Part shown: piece by piece, positions 36,961-48,465 of the stretch
Numbering within the stretch: the stretch's first letter is position 1
Layout: each line of letters begins with the position of its first letter
Assembly: GCF_036323735.1 (NCBI RefSeq)
Contig: NC_086031.1
Location: 37,355,725-37,419,724, forward strand
Direction: 5' to 3'
Source: Rattus norvegicus
Lineage: Eukaryota; Chordata; Mammalia; Rodentia; Muridae
DNA: 64,000 nt
The notes under the pieces: generated by a model
The model's input: only the letters and a program-made list of their open reading frames with translations
Database searches by the model: none
Told to the model about the DNA's origin: nothing
Program-made: the position numbers and the translations under genes

Positions 36961-38795
36961 AGGGGAAGTATCTCTTGTCATCACAGTGTCCTGTTTAGTG
37001 ACTAAAGTGTCATATTCAGCAATTACAGTGATCTATTTTGGCAAAAGTGCACAAATATATTTTCATGGTGCCCTGTTGTATCATCATCAGATTCTATTTA
37101 CAATTTCATGGCTCTGGAATAACATCACAAAACCGTTGTTTATCACAGTACCCTATTGTGACATTACAGTGTCATATTGTGATATAACATTGCCATACTT
37201 TGTCAAAAATGTCTTATTCTCTTATCATAGAGATGTACTATGTCATCACAGTGTCCTACTGCATTACTACAGAGCCCTAATTTAGCATCAGAATATCCCT
37301 TTTTGTTAACACTGTAGCTATGAAACAGTATTGCATTGTGACATGTTTGTGCCCTATTCTGTCATCACAGAGCACAATTTGGTCATCACAGTGTTCTACT
37401 GTATTATTCTAGTACCAATTGAGCTACCATAGAGACTATTGTGTCATCACATTCACTATTTTGACATTAGAGTGCTTTATTGTGACATAGTAGTGTCATA
37501 ATGTATTAACACAGTTTTGTATCATTACAGTGCACAGCATTTTCACAGAACCTTACTGTGTCATCAGGATGATATACTACTGTGTGCCTGTGCCTTATTG
37601 CCACAAGCTATATTGTGTTATTAGATTGTCATAAAATATGACAAAATAGTGGTCTATTGTGTCTTTTTCATGCCCTATCTTGTCACATAGTCCTATATTG
37701 TACTATCAAAGTGCCATTGTGTTCCTATAGTGATATACTATGCCATCATGGTGATCATTGCTATATCACAGTACCTTATTTTGCATCTTGGTACAGTATC
37801 ATAGTATCCAATTGGTTCATCACAGATTCTTATTGTAGTATTACAGTGCGTTTAGTGCAAACCCAGTGCCCTATTCTAATATCAACTCTTATATCAGCCC
37901 AATGCCTTGTTGCCTTATTGTTATATAAATAGTGTTCTATTTGCAATATATGATAGCCTATATGTGTCTGGTATGAAAACATAATGCACTCCTGTGTCAT
38001 TAATGCACTCTACTCAGACATTTCTTTCCTAATCTTCATTGCTGTTCTCTACTGTATTATCACACTGTCTTATTTGCATGTAACAGTATCCAATTGTCAC
38101 ACCACAGTACCCTCTTATAACAACACTGTTCCCTAATATGGAATCACAGGGATCTGTTGTCATCAAAGTGTCTAATTGTGTCATCAATGGGCCCTCCAAT
38201 ATCATTGACAAGTATGACATCACAGGGATGTGTTGCCATATCATTAAGGGTCTCATTGTTTCATCCTGGTACTATCATCATAGTACTTCTTGTGCCGTCC
38301 AAGGACTCAGTACTCTTTGTGTTATGACTGTAACTGTTATACTCACAAAGGACTCTTTTTTCACAAAGGTGCCTTGTTCAATCAATTTCCTAATATGCCA
38401 TAATAGTCCTCAGTAATGTCATTCTATATTTGTGATGTACCATACCTATTTCCTATTATAGCATCACAGTCTACTTTTGTACCATCACCCTTGCATACCT
38501 TGCTATCACAATGCTTTATTGTTGTATCATCAGGTGTATTGTACCAGCATACAGCATCAAGTTTATAGTGCCATCTTTATATCATATTGTATTAAAATAA
38601 TTTGTTGTGCTATAAAAATGCTCTTGTATCATCAGCATGACATATTTTTGCATCACAAGGTCTTATATTACAAACTCATCACAGAAGTCAGCTATAAAAT
38701 AACAGTGACCTATTATGTAAGTATACTGCCCTATGTTGTTATTACAATGAGCAATTGATTATACACAGTGCTCTATTGTGCCACAGTGCTTATTT
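36961..38795 (+). repeat. 21-bp array, segment 10, ending with module C
   Basis: About 87 unit-lengths. Module C lies at 38,637-38,692 (TGACATATTTTTGCATCAC, TCTTATATTACAAACTCATC). The region at 38,296-38,530 is homologous to the matching pre-C region of segment 8. Confidence 0.85.
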
Positions 38796-39262
38796 AAATT
38801 AAGTTTCTATTGCTGTAAAGTGAAAACATGACAAAGGATACTTATAAACAAAAACAACATGTAATTTGATAGTTTGAGTAGAGTGCTAGAGATTGAGTCC
38901 ATGATACTGTGGTACGGAGTAGGATGGTAGGTATTCAAAAATGAAGATGAATCAGAACTTTTGATCTTACCTGTTAAGATAACAACCATGAGGCAGAGAA
39001 ATAGAGAGATACAGAAATACAAAGATACATAGGAAAACAGGAAAACAAATGGAGAAATAGAGCTCACTGAGAATGGATGGCCTTTTAAAACATGCCCTCA
39101 GAGACACACTTTCTCCTAAAAAGCAACACCTCCTAATCCATCCAAATTTTTCCTCCAACTGTGGATTAAGAATTCAAAGGACATAGAGGTCTATAATCAT
39201 TCAAATCTCCAAAGTGACTTATCATGTAAACCCAACCCACTATCATTTCAGGAAAATATCCA

Positions 39263-39264
<2 letters not shown>
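38796..39264 (+). repeat. Composite unit 8 header: module A and start of B
   Basis: Module A (TTTCTATTGCTGTAAAGTG at 38,802, AACATGTAATTTGATAG, ACACTTTCTCC, CACCTCCTAATCCATCC) ends near 39,220. Module B begins (ACTATCATTTCAGGAAAATA at 39,239) and is cut by a GT microsatellite that grew from its AATTGTG. Confidence 0.8.
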
Positions 39265-39306
<42 letters not shown>

Positions 39307-39674
39307 TGTGTGTGGTGTGTGTGTGTATGGTGTGTGGTGTGTGTGTGTATGGTGTGTGATGTGTGTGTGTATGGTGTGTGGTGTGTGTGTGTGTGTATGG
39401 TGTGGTGTGTGTGTGTGTATGGTGTGTGATGTGTGTGTGTATGGTGTGTGGTGTGTGTGTGTGTGTGTGTATGGTGTGTGGTGTGTGTGTGTGTATGGTG
39501 TGTGATGTGTGTGTGTGTATGGTGTGTGTGTGTGTGTATGGTGTGTGATGTGTGTGTGTATGGTGTGTGGTGTGTGTGTGTGTGTGTGTGTGTGTATGGT
39601 GTGTGGTGTGTGTGTGTGTATGGTGTGTGGTGTGTGTGTGTGTGTATGGTGTGTGGTGTGTGTGTATGGTGTGT

Positions 39675-39710
<36 letters not shown>
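39265..39710. repeat. Long GT-rich array with ATGGTGTGTG spacers
   Basis: About 445 bases of GT repeat punctuated by ATGGTGTGTGGTGTG or ATGGTGTGTGATGTG at roughly 20-45 base spacing, so it has a second-order periodicity. The ORFs on both strands here (CVCV and HTHT chains) are artefacts of the repeat. Confidence 0.97.
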
Positions 39711-39711
<1 letters not shown>

Positions 39712-40015
39712 TAGTTTGTTCCATGCTTCACACTATATAGAGGTGTGGCCTTATTGGAGGAAGTGTGTCACTGTGGGTGTGGACTTTAAGTCGCTGCTCC
39801 TAGCCCTGTAGGAATTCTTCTCCTAGCAGCCTTCAGATGAAGATGCAGAACTCTCAGCCCCTCCTGCATCATGCCTGTCTGGTCTCTGACATGCCCCCAC
39901 CCTTATGATACTGGACTGAACTTCTGAACCTGTAAGCTAGTCCCAATTAAATGTTGTCCTTATAAGAGTTACTTTGGTCATGGTGTCTTTCCCAAGCAAT
40001 AAAACACTAAGACAA
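39711..40015 (+). mobile_element. URR1-like rodent element (hAT-Charlie group), forward
   Basis: Landmarks are GGAGGAAGTGTGTCACTGTG at 39,757, GATGCAGAACTCTCAGCCCC at 39,842, GTAAGCTAGTCCCAATTAAA at 39,931 and the end ACACTAAGACA at 40,005-40,015. I recognise it as the common rodent URR1-type repeat (name from memory). Its reverse complement aligns with module A, so it shows what module A derives from. Located within module B just right of the GT array. Confidence 0.75.
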
Positions 40016-40390
40016 CCCATATAGGCCATGTCTATGCCCTGGGTTTAAAACATAATCTTGTTATACTGTTTAAATATCCTAATTTGTTATCATCATTAGA
40101 TGTTTAATTACATCAAAACTCTATATTGCAGTTTCACCATAGGTATTCATGACTATTATATCATCACAATGCCCATGTGACATTACTGCACCTTCATAGC
40201 ACAATACCCTTTAATGGCATATCTATGGTAGTAAGACAAGTGTAAACTAGTTTTATAGTATCGTAAATTAGATTTTCTTGAACCAACAAAAGGCCCTAAT
40301 TTCTTATCATCTTCCCATGTTTTATGATCATGTCTTATTTTCTCATAACTGTGACCAAAAGACAGTGACCTAAAGTCATAATGCCAAGTT
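40016..40390 (+). repeat. Module B, remainder of unit 8
   Basis: Continues module B after the GT/URR1 interruption: the segment ending TTGAACCAACAAAAGGCCCTA near 40,280, followed by CATCTTCCCATG and TTTTCTCATAACTGTGACC, the latter also seen near 41,350 and 42,050. Confidence 0.55.
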
Positions 40391-41215
40391 TTGAAATTGC
40401 AGTGTCCTATTGTGACATCAAATTACTTTGCTTATATATCTCACTGATTGTGTTTGATTGAGACATCACAATGTTGTATTATAACATAAAACCCTACCAT
40501 ATTATGCAATCACAGTACCATATTATAACATCACAGTATTCCATTATGACATGAGTGCCCTATTGTGAAATCACAATTTCACAATAATTTTGACATGATG
40601 GTGTCTTATTGTGTCATCAAATTGCTTTATTGTGATATCATAATAGTCTACTATGATATCACAGTTTTGTTTTGTGTCAGAACAGTAACCCATTCTGTCA
40701 TCATAGTGATCTATAACATCAGTGTCCTATTATGAAAACAGTGTTCTATTTGCAACATCACAGTGCCCCATTGTGGTGACACAATATATTTTGATATAAC
40801 ATTGCACTGTTGTTACATCACACTGACTCATTGTAACATCATAGTGTGGTTTGTGATATCACAGTGTCCTATTATGCTATGATGATGTCTTGTTGTGACA
40901 TCACAGTATTGTATGTGACACCACAGTGCTCTATTGTGACATCACATTATATTGTGACTTAATATTACAGTGTCATTACAGTGCCCCTTTGTAACAATTC
41001 TATGTTCTACTTTGACAAATCTGTACCCTATTGTGAAATCACAGTCTAAGATCACTACTTAACACTACCCTAGTGACAATCCTGTATTCTATTGTCATGT
41101 CAAAATAAAATAACATCATAATTTTGTAGGGTTACAAACTGGTAATCTATTATGTAATTCCTGTATCCTGTTATTGTGACATAACATTGTTCTGTTGTGC
41201 GACCCCATTCTACTG
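40391..41215 (+). repeat. 21-bp array, segment 11
   Basis: About 39 unit-lengths with many GTGACATCACAGTG forms (for example 40,889-40,950). Confidence 0.85.
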
Positions 41216-41380
41216 TCATTTCAGGAAAATATCTAGTTATGCCTTTATAAATATCACATATGCCAAAATACTATCATTTAGTACCTTGTCTTTTATTGAA
41301 GTAACAAAATGTCCTGGTTTGTTGTCATTCCATGTTAGATGATTGCAATGTCCTCTTTTACCATAACAGTGACGAAGAAA
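41216..41380 (+). repeat. Module B without A (unit 9)
   Basis: GTCATTTCAGGAAAATATC at 41,216, TTATGCCTTTATAAATATC, then AAGTAACAAAATGTCCTGG and CCATAACAGTGACGAA. No module A precedes it; the array runs directly into B. Confidence 0.75.
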
Positions 41381-41920
41381 GAGCTACTTAAAATCACAGT
41401 ACTGTGTTTTGACCTCACAGTATCCTTTGGTGGCATCAAAATGATCTGCTGACACAAATCTCAGTGTCATCAAAGTGTACTATGATATTATTATAGTGGT
41501 TGCACTACGGTGACATCATAGTGTTGTATTTTAATATAAAACTTCCACATTGTGTCATCAGAGTGCCCTACTGTGACAACAGTGTTGTAGTGTTATAAAA
41601 CAATATCATCATATAATTCCTGCACTGCATTGTGACAATATAATGCCTTCTTAGACATCACAGCATAACATAAGTTAATTTCATCCTCTGTGTCATCCCA
41701 GGGTTCTATTGTGATATCACAGAGGAATATTTTTCCTGAAAAGTATCCTATTTTGTTATGTGAATCCCACCCTCTGATATCACAATGCTGTATTAAGAGT
41801 GCATCTGTGCCCGATTATGTCATCATTGTGACCTCTTTTAATATCACAATGCCCCATGTCACAGTATTGTATTCATTGCCATTTGTAGCACAATATCAAT
41901 TAATGTAACAGTATAGTAAT
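41381..41920 (+). repeat. 21-bp array, segment 12
   Basis: About 26 unit-lengths between two B modules, so the composite unit here is only ~0.7 kb. Confidence 0.8.
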
Positions 41921-42080
41921 ATATATTATAGTACATACTAATGCATGTATACATACACAACAATGTATAATGTAGAGTTAGTTTTACCAACCAAATACAC
42001 TAAATTATCATCATCCTCCCCTTTTGCATGATTATAATGTCTTATTTTACCAAAACAATAACACAAAAACAGGGACCTAA
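41921..42080 (+). repeat. Module B without A (unit 10), degraded
   Basis: AT-rich start (ATATATTATAGTACATACTA), then TTTTACCAACCAAATACACT near 41,981, CATCATCCTCCCC and CCAAAACAATAACACAAAAA. The order matches the copy at 41,216-41,380. Confidence 0.65.
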
Positions 42081-42870
42081 ATTCACAGTACTAGGTTTTG
42101 ACAACAGAATTTCCTACTGTGATATCACATTGCTTTATTGTGACATCATAGTATAATGTTTTACCATCACAATGCTGTTACATCATTACCATGTTCTATT
42201 GTGACATCACAGTATACGTAGTATGCTACAACATTACTTAGTTATGCCATATATTATAATGTTTTATCAAATCATTGCAGTCCCTTATTAGAGAAAGACA
42301 TGGCCCTATTATGTTATAAAAATACTCAATTATACCTTTACTGCATTCTGTTGTGCCATGAAAATACTAATTGTTTAAACCAATTGTCTTAGGACATATA
42401 GTGACTTGTGCAGTCACATTTACTTTATGGTCATCACAATGTCTAGTCAGGCCTTCAATTTCTCTATTGTATCAATAAAGTTTTCTATTGATCCATGTCT
42501 GTGACTCATTGTGCTATTAAATATGCTTTCTTTTTAAAAACTGTGGCCATGCTTTGTTTTGCCAACACAATGGTATATTGTATTATAACAATGTTTAATT
42601 GAGTTTCCATACTATTTTATTGTGTCATCACATTTCCCTAGATGACATCACAGCGCCCTGTTGTATTATCACATTTTTTGTTCATATATCATAGTCCTCT
42701 AATTTTCCATGTTTGTGCCTTAGTTTGTTGTCGACATCATACTGCCCAATAATTCCTTAAAGTTCTCAGTATGACCAGTTGTGATGTGCTGTGACACTGG
42801 TCAATTGCATTGTCATTTGTTTTCTTTTTATTGCCACCATGTTCTCCTTTGCCATTGCAAAGTGTTACAT
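42081..42870 (+). repeat. 21-bp array, segment 13
   Basis: About 37 unit-lengths, more diverged than the central segments. Confidence 0.75.
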
Positions 42871-43310
42871 CATGATACTATGTTGAGTAGAAATTTCTAA
42901 TCCTAACAATCCCATATAAAAGGTACATAATCCAGGTATTTTACCTAAAAGCCATATGCCTAGATTGGGTAGGTCTAGGATTATACTAATTTATTTCCCA
43001 GCTGTAAAGTACCTTGTTACCTACTGTTTATTCTGGCCATGCAGCAATGGACCATGATGACTTCTTCCTTCTCTGTCTTCTCTCCTCTATTATTCTCTAT
43101 CTGCAACCCCTTCATTCAAATCTCCAGTCCTACCTCTCCCTCTCCACTGCCCAATCACTGGCTCTGACCTTTTATTGACCAGTTAAATGGGAAGAAGGTT
43201 CACATGGCATCAATTGATTACATGAGGATCTGCTTGTCATGGAGCAATCATATCTTGAGGAGACAGTATTTAGCATTAGAATACAAGCAGCATCAGACCA
43301 ACCCATTAGA
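42871..43310. mobile_element. Unnamed interspersed repeat inserted in the array
   Basis: About 440 bases without 21-mer periodicity. Features include CCATATAAAAGGTACATAAT near 42,910, GGTAGGTCTAGGATTATACT near 42,980, a pyrimidine-rich centre (43,060-43,150) and an end near CAGCATCAGACCAACCC. I have the impression of a multicopy rodent sequence (LTR-like TATAAAA, C/T-rich middle), but I cannot assign it to a family. Confidence 0.45.
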
Positions 43311-45005
43311 GTATTGTGATCTGTTCTATTGTGCTATCATGATGCTCAAAAATGACATATCAATGTCCTATTGTGCCATAACAGTGGTTTTTTGATAGCA
43401 TCAATATGCCAAATTTCATCGTTGCAATGCCTTATATTATTTTTAAGAACTTTATTTGTGCTATCATAGTAGTCACTTTTACCATTAGCGTGAGTATTAC
43501 TTTGTCTTCACAGTGCCCTAAAATGACAATACAGTACTATAATGATGTGTTATTGTACCACTACAATGTCTTCCTGTGCTTTTGTAGCACCACACTATTT
43601 TTTCACAATGAATAACTGCACTATCATAGTGCTATCTTATACAATTACAATGCCATATTACACAATAGCATCACTCTATTATGCCAATAAAATGCCATAT
43701 TATGCTATCAGTGAACATTATTTTTAGCCACTACAACATTCAATTTTGCCATCACTGTGCATCCACTGAGATCATAATGCCGTATGTGCCTTTTCAATGG
43801 CTTAATATATCAGTACAGTGCTGCATTCTACCATAACAATGTTCTGTTGAACCAACACAGTACACTTTTGTGCCATTATCATATCTTATTTTGCCATAAC
43901 AGTGTCCTGTTGTGGCAGATGGTGATCTCCTGTGTTATCACAGTATTCTAATGTGTTTACAGTGGTTTATTATGCCAGCACAGTACCCAGTTGTGCCTCC
44001 ATGTGCTCAACAGTGTTCTACTGTTACTGTGCACTATTGTTCTATTGCACAGCTTTGTGGTACAACGCTATGCTTTCAAAGTGGTCTGTTGTGCCACCAC
44101 AATGTCCTATCATCCCTGTCTGCAATTGTGACTTCAGAGTGCCCTGTTGTGTCACCCCAATGAATTCTTGTGCCATGACACTGTTGTGTCCAATGTTATA
44201 CTATGCTATTACAGAGCTCTATTGTATCATCACAGTGTGTGTTATGCTATTTCCTCTTTGTGTCATTATAATGACCTAGCATGCCATGACTATGGTCTAA
44301 GAAGCTCTGTTGTAACATTATAGTGCTGCATAATGCTTCACAGTACTATATTATACCATCACAATACCATTTTTTAACATCACCATACTCTTGTACCATT
44401 AGAATGCCATATTTTTGCATCACAGACCCCTATTGTAATATCACTCTACCCTGTTGTGACATCATTATGCTCTGTTGTGACATCATAAATCTCAGCACCA
44501 CAATTTTGATATCACAGTGTTTGAGTTCTTGTAGGCTATTATAGTGCTTTACTTTCACATCATAGTACTATGTTTTGGAATCATAGTGCTTTAGAGTGCC
44601 ATTAAAGTTCCCTATTGTGTCATTACTATGTCCCATTGTGAGATCACAATAAACTTGTTGTGCCATCACAATGTCCTAATTTTCCATTATAGTTGTCTTC
44701 TGTACCATCACAGCACTCTTTTGAGTGACTAAAATCATCTATTTTCCAATCATAGTGCACCACTGTGCCATCAGAGTGAACTTCTATAACACAAAAATAT
44801 AGTATTTTGCCATAACAAAGTACTATTGTTCCATCACAGTGCTGTATTGTGCCTAAACAATGGATTATTGTATTGTCATAATGTCAGGTTTTGTTATGGC
44901 AATGACCAATTGTGTCATCAAGACATTATGCTATCAAAGCTGCTTGTCTGTAATGCTGCCATAATGTTACAATTATAAATAAAATCCTATTTTTTTTCAG
45001 TAGTC
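43311..45005 (+). repeat. 21-bp array, segment 14 (right edge of the block)
   Basis: About 80 unit-lengths, dominated by GTGCCATCACA-type units. A module C core (GCCATATTTTTGCATCACAG) lies at 44,405-44,424. The periodicity fades after about 44,950 and no module A follows, so this is the edge of the block. Confidence 0.83.
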
Positions 45006-45299
45006 CTGGACAGTCTCACAAAGTGTTTTGTTCTTTTGTATTTCTAACACAGTGAACAAATTTTGTTATATATTTAGCAACACTGTTAAACTATAAGAGG
45101 TAAACTCCTACTGTGACCTTTTGAATAACAATATCTCATATGCCATGTGTGTTTTAACAAAATTGGTGAGCCAATGACTCAAATCATAGAAACGACAAAT
45201 CTTGGGAACATTTTTTCCCAAGTACAAGATACTCATTGTCAGGGGCAAATTGACTTCAAAGATGTTCAAATGTACTTTTTGTATGATTAATTGTTTTTA
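45006..45299. other. Unique-looking spacer
   Basis: I see no repeat, RNA gene or supported coding region here. Confidence 0.4.
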
Positions 45300-45505
45300 A
45301 AAGAAACTTGTCTTGGGTAGCCTAAACCAGTACAAAACTCTTTGTGTAGCCAAGGATTACCTTGGATTTCTTGATCACCTTAAATTGTTGAGGTTACATA
45401 TGTATACCTATATCATGTATACCCTATCATGTCTCTGTTGTGTTAGAGATTGACCCCAGGATTTGTATATACTACTAAAAAACTGCTTCGATAGCCATAG
45501 TCCTA
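45300..45505 (-). mobile_element. B1/tRNA composite SINE (ID_B1-like), diverged
   Basis: Antisense B1-like part (TGTGTAGCCAAGGATTACCT at 45,345) followed by a tRNA-like part (GTTAGAGATTGACCCCAGGA at 45,443). This order on the + strand fits the reverse complement of an ID_B1-type SINE. Heavily mutated. Confidence 0.55.
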
Positions 45506-47686
45506 ATGATTCTCATTTAACATGTAACTTTCAGTTGGGTGTATTGCTAACTCAAAGCACACCCTCATTTAAAATGTCCCCCTTTGTATTAAAATATTTT
45601 CACGTGCTAGACCTTTCTCAACTAATTAATGCAAATGTGCAACTTCTATATCAATTGACATTAAACTATTTCCCACTTACCATGATTTGAAAATATGTGG
45701 TTGGATAACCTGAACAGCTCTTAAAGGTCAATTACTGACAACGTAAATAGGCTTTCAATTTACTCGGAAATAAATTCTAACATTGTCTCACTTCCTATAA
45801 ATTAGTTTTCCTTCCAGCATATTGATGTAGAAAGAAATTTAGGGCAGAGTGAAAGACAAATGCCCAACCTAAAATCTACTTAGCCTGAGGAGTACAAATA
45901 AGAGGATGACATTAGCAAGGCAGAAAAAAAATTGTCAGAAGACAGTGAGAAGGACTATGAAGTGTAACATTTTGGTAGTGATATGGCTATAGTAATCATG
46001 ATTTTAGACGAGAGACCACTGCTTGAGCCAGGCATGTGCAAACCTAGTCCTTCCATCAATCAAGCATGGATTAGGAAGGGACTCACAAATCAAACCAAAC
46101 TCTAATGTACTATTGGCTATGTGTGATTTCTGGAAGAGAATCATTGTCTTTGTATCCTTACAGGTAAGCCAAAGAATCTTCCTTGGATACTTAGAATCTT
46201 ATGGTAATATAGAATTCCCTGTTAGACTCAGTGGGTCACAGGACAAAAGCAACTAAGACAAAAAAGTGAGAAAAGGATACACAATGGCAGTAAGCTGCAA
46301 ATAGTGAGAAAAATTTAGTCAAAGGTTGTATTAAGAATAACCAGATTTTTTTATGTATGTACATGAAACAGTAAAATAAGAAAATTAATAAAAGTTATAC
46401 AATTTCAGAAGTCATAATTTTAATATAGAAATATTTCTATGACTTTGTTAACTTAGCAAACTGTATTACCACAGGCAAATTTGGAGTCCAGTGTCATCTG
46501 CTGTCATTTCCAGGTTCTTATGTCTTGGAACAATAAGTTGAGTAAAAAATTATGTATTGTTGCAAAAACAGGGATAGTTTTTAGATAAGTATTATTTTAA
46601 AGAAAATAGATGGGACAGTTTTGGCAAACATTAAGAAGACAAAAGAATGGTGACCTTTTATAATTTATTGCATTGAATTCTTTTTTTATTTATTTGTTTT
46701 ATCCTGTTATAGGTAACCAAATTCAAGTGCTAGGAATTCGTATTTTTGTTAATCTTCCTCCAAATCTCCCACCTCAATCTGAATAAGGAAGAATAGGTGT
46801 TTCACCACAGCAGTTCTGACAAAAAGGTGTCTTCTTCATTTCTTTGAGATATGTTGGTTTACAGACAAACAAATTGCAAGGCTTCTCCCTCCCTGAAAAG
46901 TAAGGTATAATTCCTAGCTTCCTAGAGACTCTTCAAAAGCATTCCCTTCTGTAGACTTATAGACCATCCTCTCTACAGATATTTAAACGTGTTTCAAAAC
47001 ACCTACAAATTATCTACCAACTGCCTGCTTCTGTAAATTGTGGCACATGTGTCGTCTGTGTTACCTGGTGTGGAATCCTGCCATACACACTAGAAATCTA
47101 CAAAAGTAATGAATTATATTGTTTCCCAGGGACCCATGTGGCTTTTCCTTCAGGACCTCCTTATTTGACTATAGTGCAATCCTCTTTCTCTCCAAATGAA
47201 GCTCTTCTCAGTTGGAGCTCACCTCAGGAAATTTCTACCAAAGCAATACAACAACTTTAATAACTCACATATAATATCTGACATATATACAATGTAGGAA
47301 GACTAAGTCCCAACTTGTGTTTTATGGAGCAATTTGTGAAAATGTAAACAAAAATGATTAATAAAAATATATATATTCAGACAACTTTTTCATTATGACT
47401 AAAGTGTAAAATATGCAAAATATTTCCTTAAGTTAAGTTGAAGGAGTTCAACCAGAAGTCTAAAGTTATTTGAATTAAAACTGGTTAGTTTTTTCAACAA
47501 AGTTCTTAGAAGTGGGGAATGTCTAATGGGATATACAGATTTTGTATTGGAAAAACATCACATTCTATTCCAATAGATAATTAACATTCACGTGAGTTAA
47601 AGGAATATAAAGTATTAATATAATTAAAGTAAATATAATCTTAATGAAACTATATTCATTTATATATATAAATGAATAAATGGCAG
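45506..47686. other. Intergenic DNA, nothing recognised
   Basis: About 2.2 kb of A+T-rich DNA without recognisable repeats, splice-bounded ORFs or RNA genes. Small open frames at 45,463-45,690 and 46,023-46,256 show no known motif. Confidence 0.4.
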
Positions 47687-47696
47687 GAGAGAGAGA

Positions 47697-47760
<64 letters not shown>
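47687..47760. repeat. (GA)n microsatellite
   Basis: Nearly pure GA run, preceded by a short ATATAT patch. Confidence 0.97.
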
Positions 47761-47765
<5 letters not shown>

Positions 47766-48289
47766 TTCTGGCTTTTTTAAAAGACGATTTTGAGAAATCA
47801 AACATGTTTACTATTATATATCTTGTTTCCATTTCATTGAATAATTTCTCAAAAACATGGAGAAAAATATATATTCCTGTGTTGACTGTGCTCCATTCTC
47901 TGGAATTCATGCTGCAACAATATAATGTCCATAACTCTGCTACTTTTACTTGTCCTCCAACTAACTGTTTATTCTTCTGGGGAGTTTTTGTTGTTCTTAT
48001 TCTTGACAATTAAATATTCTTTTCATATTGTGGCTTATAGGTATCTTTCATGGTGCAATGCCATTCTTAACCAATTTACCATTTTGATTTTTAAATGTGC
48101 ATGTGTCATCAACAGCGGAAACTCAAATATTGGTACTGTTTTTCTAAAAGTTGTTTCCTAGTTGATTTCAAACAAGTAGCTCTCTGTTAGAAAGCATCAC
48201 AAGATTAGTTATCCTTAGACTTTTTAATACCACAATCTCATTAGTACACCTAATCTTGTTCTTAAGTTGTGGTTTTTAGAATTTTATTT

Positions 48290-48425
48290 TATTTTTTTAA
48301 AAAGAGTTTTAAAATGTAGCACTGGCTGGTCTGTGATGCACTATGTAATCCATGCAGACTTCAAACTCACAAAGATGCTCTTTGCTTCCCAAATACTAAG
48401 ATTGTAGATATACAGCATTATATCT
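48290..48425 (-). mobile_element. B1 SINE, antisense, diverged
   Basis: Reverse-complement B1 order: a T-rich tail complement, GTAGCACTGGCTGGTCTGTG near 48,317, CTTCAAACTCACAAAGATG, then TTCCCAAATACTAAGATTG. Confidence 0.65.
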
Positions 48426-48465
48426 TGCTCTATTATTATATTTGAATGGAAAACTGAAGTGAAGT

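Noticed and set aside
39243..39731. Long His/Thr and Cys/Val open frames
   Set aside because: Pure consequence of the GT/CA repeat; both strands and several frames are open.
11461..45005. CRISPR array
   Set aside because: Units are contiguous 21-mers without unique spacers, in a mammalian repeat landscape; no cas-like genes.
11461..45005. Tandem CREB sites (TGACATCA derived from CpG decay of TGACGTCA)
   Set aside because: CpG decay should also give TGATGTCA about as often, but the sister form is rare while TGTCATCA and TGCCATCA are common. The core is therefore not a decayed palindromic CRE.
47565..48009. Antisense frames with SLSLSL chains
   Set aside because: Caused by the GA microsatellite at 47,687-47,760.
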